7,251 nucleotides of DNA from NCBI GenBank assembly GCA_012797825.1, contig JAAZOI010000159.1, forward strand, positions 1-7,251, given 5' to 3'. The position numbers were made by a program, and so were the translations under genes. The first letter of the stretch is position 1; each line of letters opens with the position of its first letter. Below are positions 6,542 through 7,251 of this stretch, one piece after another. The stretch comes from Eubacteriaceae bacterium. Lineage in GTDB: Bacteria; Bacillota; Clostridia; Eubacteriales; UBA1433. Under the pieces are notes generated by a model. That model ran no database searches and was not told where the DNA came from. It worked only from the letters and a program-made list of their open reading frames with translations.

Positions 6542-7027
6542 ATGGAATTAGGAATATATAAAAACAAACTATATAGGTTGGCAGATACAAAAGATAAAAA
6601 GCTTTTTTTGATGAGTAGAGAAGAAGCAAAAGAATTTACTGAAGCAATAAGGTTTGATGGAAAAATAATTAAAGGTCTTTACGAAAAGGAAGTTGCTGAA
6701 AATGACCTTGAAGATGCATATGAGCTTAACGGCAAAGTTATATATAAAGGCAGGGAATTTGACGTTTCTTCTTCAATGGCTAATATAATTAAAACTAACA
6801 AGCTGATAATCGGGACGCTTGATTATCCGCTCACAGAAGAACTCGGAGGATTTGAAAGAGTTGACAAATATTATTATGAAAAAGAAGTTAGTTTTGATGA
6901 AATAGATAAGTTTCTTGAAGTAAAAAAGCCTTTGTTCCATTTCAAAAACACTAAATCAGTAACAATTAGAGAAATACCTAAAGATGAGATAATAAAGCAC
7001 GCTTTGTATATTGAAAGTTTTGCGTAA
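6542..7027 (+). CDS. putative immunity protein of the third cassette, 161 aa
   Basis: Not recognised by name. This intact gene begins on the base after the TAA of a broken toxin fragment and is followed 23 bases after its stop by terminator copy 3, matching the toxin-immunity-terminator order of the other cassettes. The 161-residue protein has no signal peptide, membrane segment or cysteine cluster and is rich in Lys, Glu and Tyr. It may hold two similar alpha/beta halves: an N-terminal part (YKNKLYRLADTKDKKLFLMS, then acidic KEVAENDLEDAYELNGKVIY) and a C-terminal part (GGFERVDKYYYEKEVSFDEI, then EVKKPLFHFKN). Each half has an 'E-K-E-V then acidic' segment, so an internal duplication is possible but unproven. 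It appears intact although its toxin is broken, which suggests selection to keep immunity against relatives still carrying the toxin, or simply recent toxin decay. Confidence 0.7.
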   Translation: MELGIYKNKLYRLADTKDKKLFLMSREEAKEFTEAIRFDGKIIKGLYEKEVAENDLEDAYELNGKVIYKGREFDVSSSMANIIKTNKLIIGTLDYPLTEELGGFERVDKYYYEKEVSFDEIDKFLEVKKPLFHFKNTKSVTIREIPKDEIIKHALYIESFA

Positions 7028-7050
7028 TAAGAAAATATACTAAACTTAAC

Positions 7051-7084
7051 CACCACTCCATAATTACTTGGGTGGTGTTTTTTT
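7051..7084 (+). terminator. intrinsic terminator, cassette-boundary copy 3
   Basis: CACCACTC (7051-7058) pairs with GGGTGGTG (7070-7077), eight pairs with one T-G, across an 11-base loop. Seven T (7078-7084) follow. Compared with copies 1 and 2 it has lost the AAAA/TTTT base of the stem and one G, but the loop ATAATTACTT and the downstream GTTGGGGGAA match copy 1. Confidence 0.82.
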
Positions 7085-7093
7085 GTTGGGGGA

Positions 7094-7251
7094 AACGAAG
7101 GTTTAAAAAGCGCGGAGACTGAAGAGAGCAATATGCAGAAGCGGGATAATGTGTCGTTCGGTACTATGCTTTACGGCAAGCTGCGAAGGTTATTTGCAAA
7201 AAAAGACAGCGCAGGCGTTATTGAAACTGCTTATGAAGTGATGAACAGCGA
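7094..7251 (+). CDS. start-less orphan toxin module, pretoxin repeat copy C (truncated by window end)
   Basis: The frame encodes NEGLKSAETEESN then MQKRDNVSFGTMLYGKLRRL and continues off the window. In-frame reading extends back only to a TAA at 7061-7063 inside the terminator hairpin, with no ATG or GTG and no Shine-Dalgarno ahead of the repeat, so this is a silent cassette start and not an independent gene. ATG 7134 is an internal methionine with at most a weak purine tract before it. The first part (AACGAAGG, then TAAAAAGCGCGGAGACT) resembles copy A in the expressed toxin, while 7163-7251 is identical to copy B. This suggests a mosaic made by recombination or gene conversion. A further toxin tip and immunity gene are expected to the right. 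Confidence 0.78.

Noticed and set aside
4776..7084. Repeated hairpins between gene units as integron attC sites or a CRISPR array
   Set aside because: The three repeats are about 1.4 and 0.9 kb apart with genes between, which excludes CRISPR. The GTTGGGG after each hairpin lacks the terminal pyrimidine of an integron core site, and each hairpin has a T-run, so terminators explain them better.

Overview
The window looks like part of a prophage in a Bacillota (Firmicutes) genome, probably Clostridia. Three things suggest this: a typical Gram-positive phage portal protein, strong purine-rich Shine-Dalgarno sites, and low-GC genes. Genus and species cannot be read from the sequence. All genes are on the + strand. 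Composition changes along the window. A sampled 60-base line in the portal gene (421-480) has 35 G+C. A line at the first toxin/immunity junction (4501-4560) has 14. This fits a phage structural backbone to which AT-rich toxin and immunity modules have been added.

Layout. (1) 2-1099 is the C-terminal part of a phage portal protein. (2) 1111-4524 encodes a 1137-residue protein in the position where phages often carry a minor head or internal virion protein. It has a charged helical N-terminus, two hydrophobic glycine-rich segments, a short conserved 'pretoxin' block, a long Asn/Asp-rich linker and a C-terminal ADP-ribosyltransferase with R-S-ExE catalytic motifs. (3) 4535-4741 is a small four-cysteine protein, the likely immunity protein, followed by an intrinsic terminator. 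(4) 4771-5886 is an orphan toxin module. It repeats the pretoxin block and Asn/Asp linker of the large protein but ends in a different toxin domain, and its own small partner gene follows at 5902-6105, then a second copy of the same terminator. (5) 6192-6541 is a frameshifted, stop-containing toxin C-terminus abutting an intact 161-residue putative immunity gene (6542-7027), then a third copy of the terminator. (6) 7094-7251 is the start of another orphan module, cut by the window edge.

Interpretation. This is a polymorphic toxin locus in a phage structural operon. One full-length toxin carries the active tip, and a downstream array of start-less tips with immunity genes is separated by near-identical terminator hairpins. 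The pretoxin repeats provide homology through which a silent tip could replace the expressed one. The terminators would keep silent tips from being transcribed from the phage late operon. Comparable 'orphan tip' arrays are known for Rhs, CDI and Maf systems, and toxins on phage MuF-type proteins are known. A terminator-bounded cassette array attached to a portal-adjacent phage protein is the part most worth following up.
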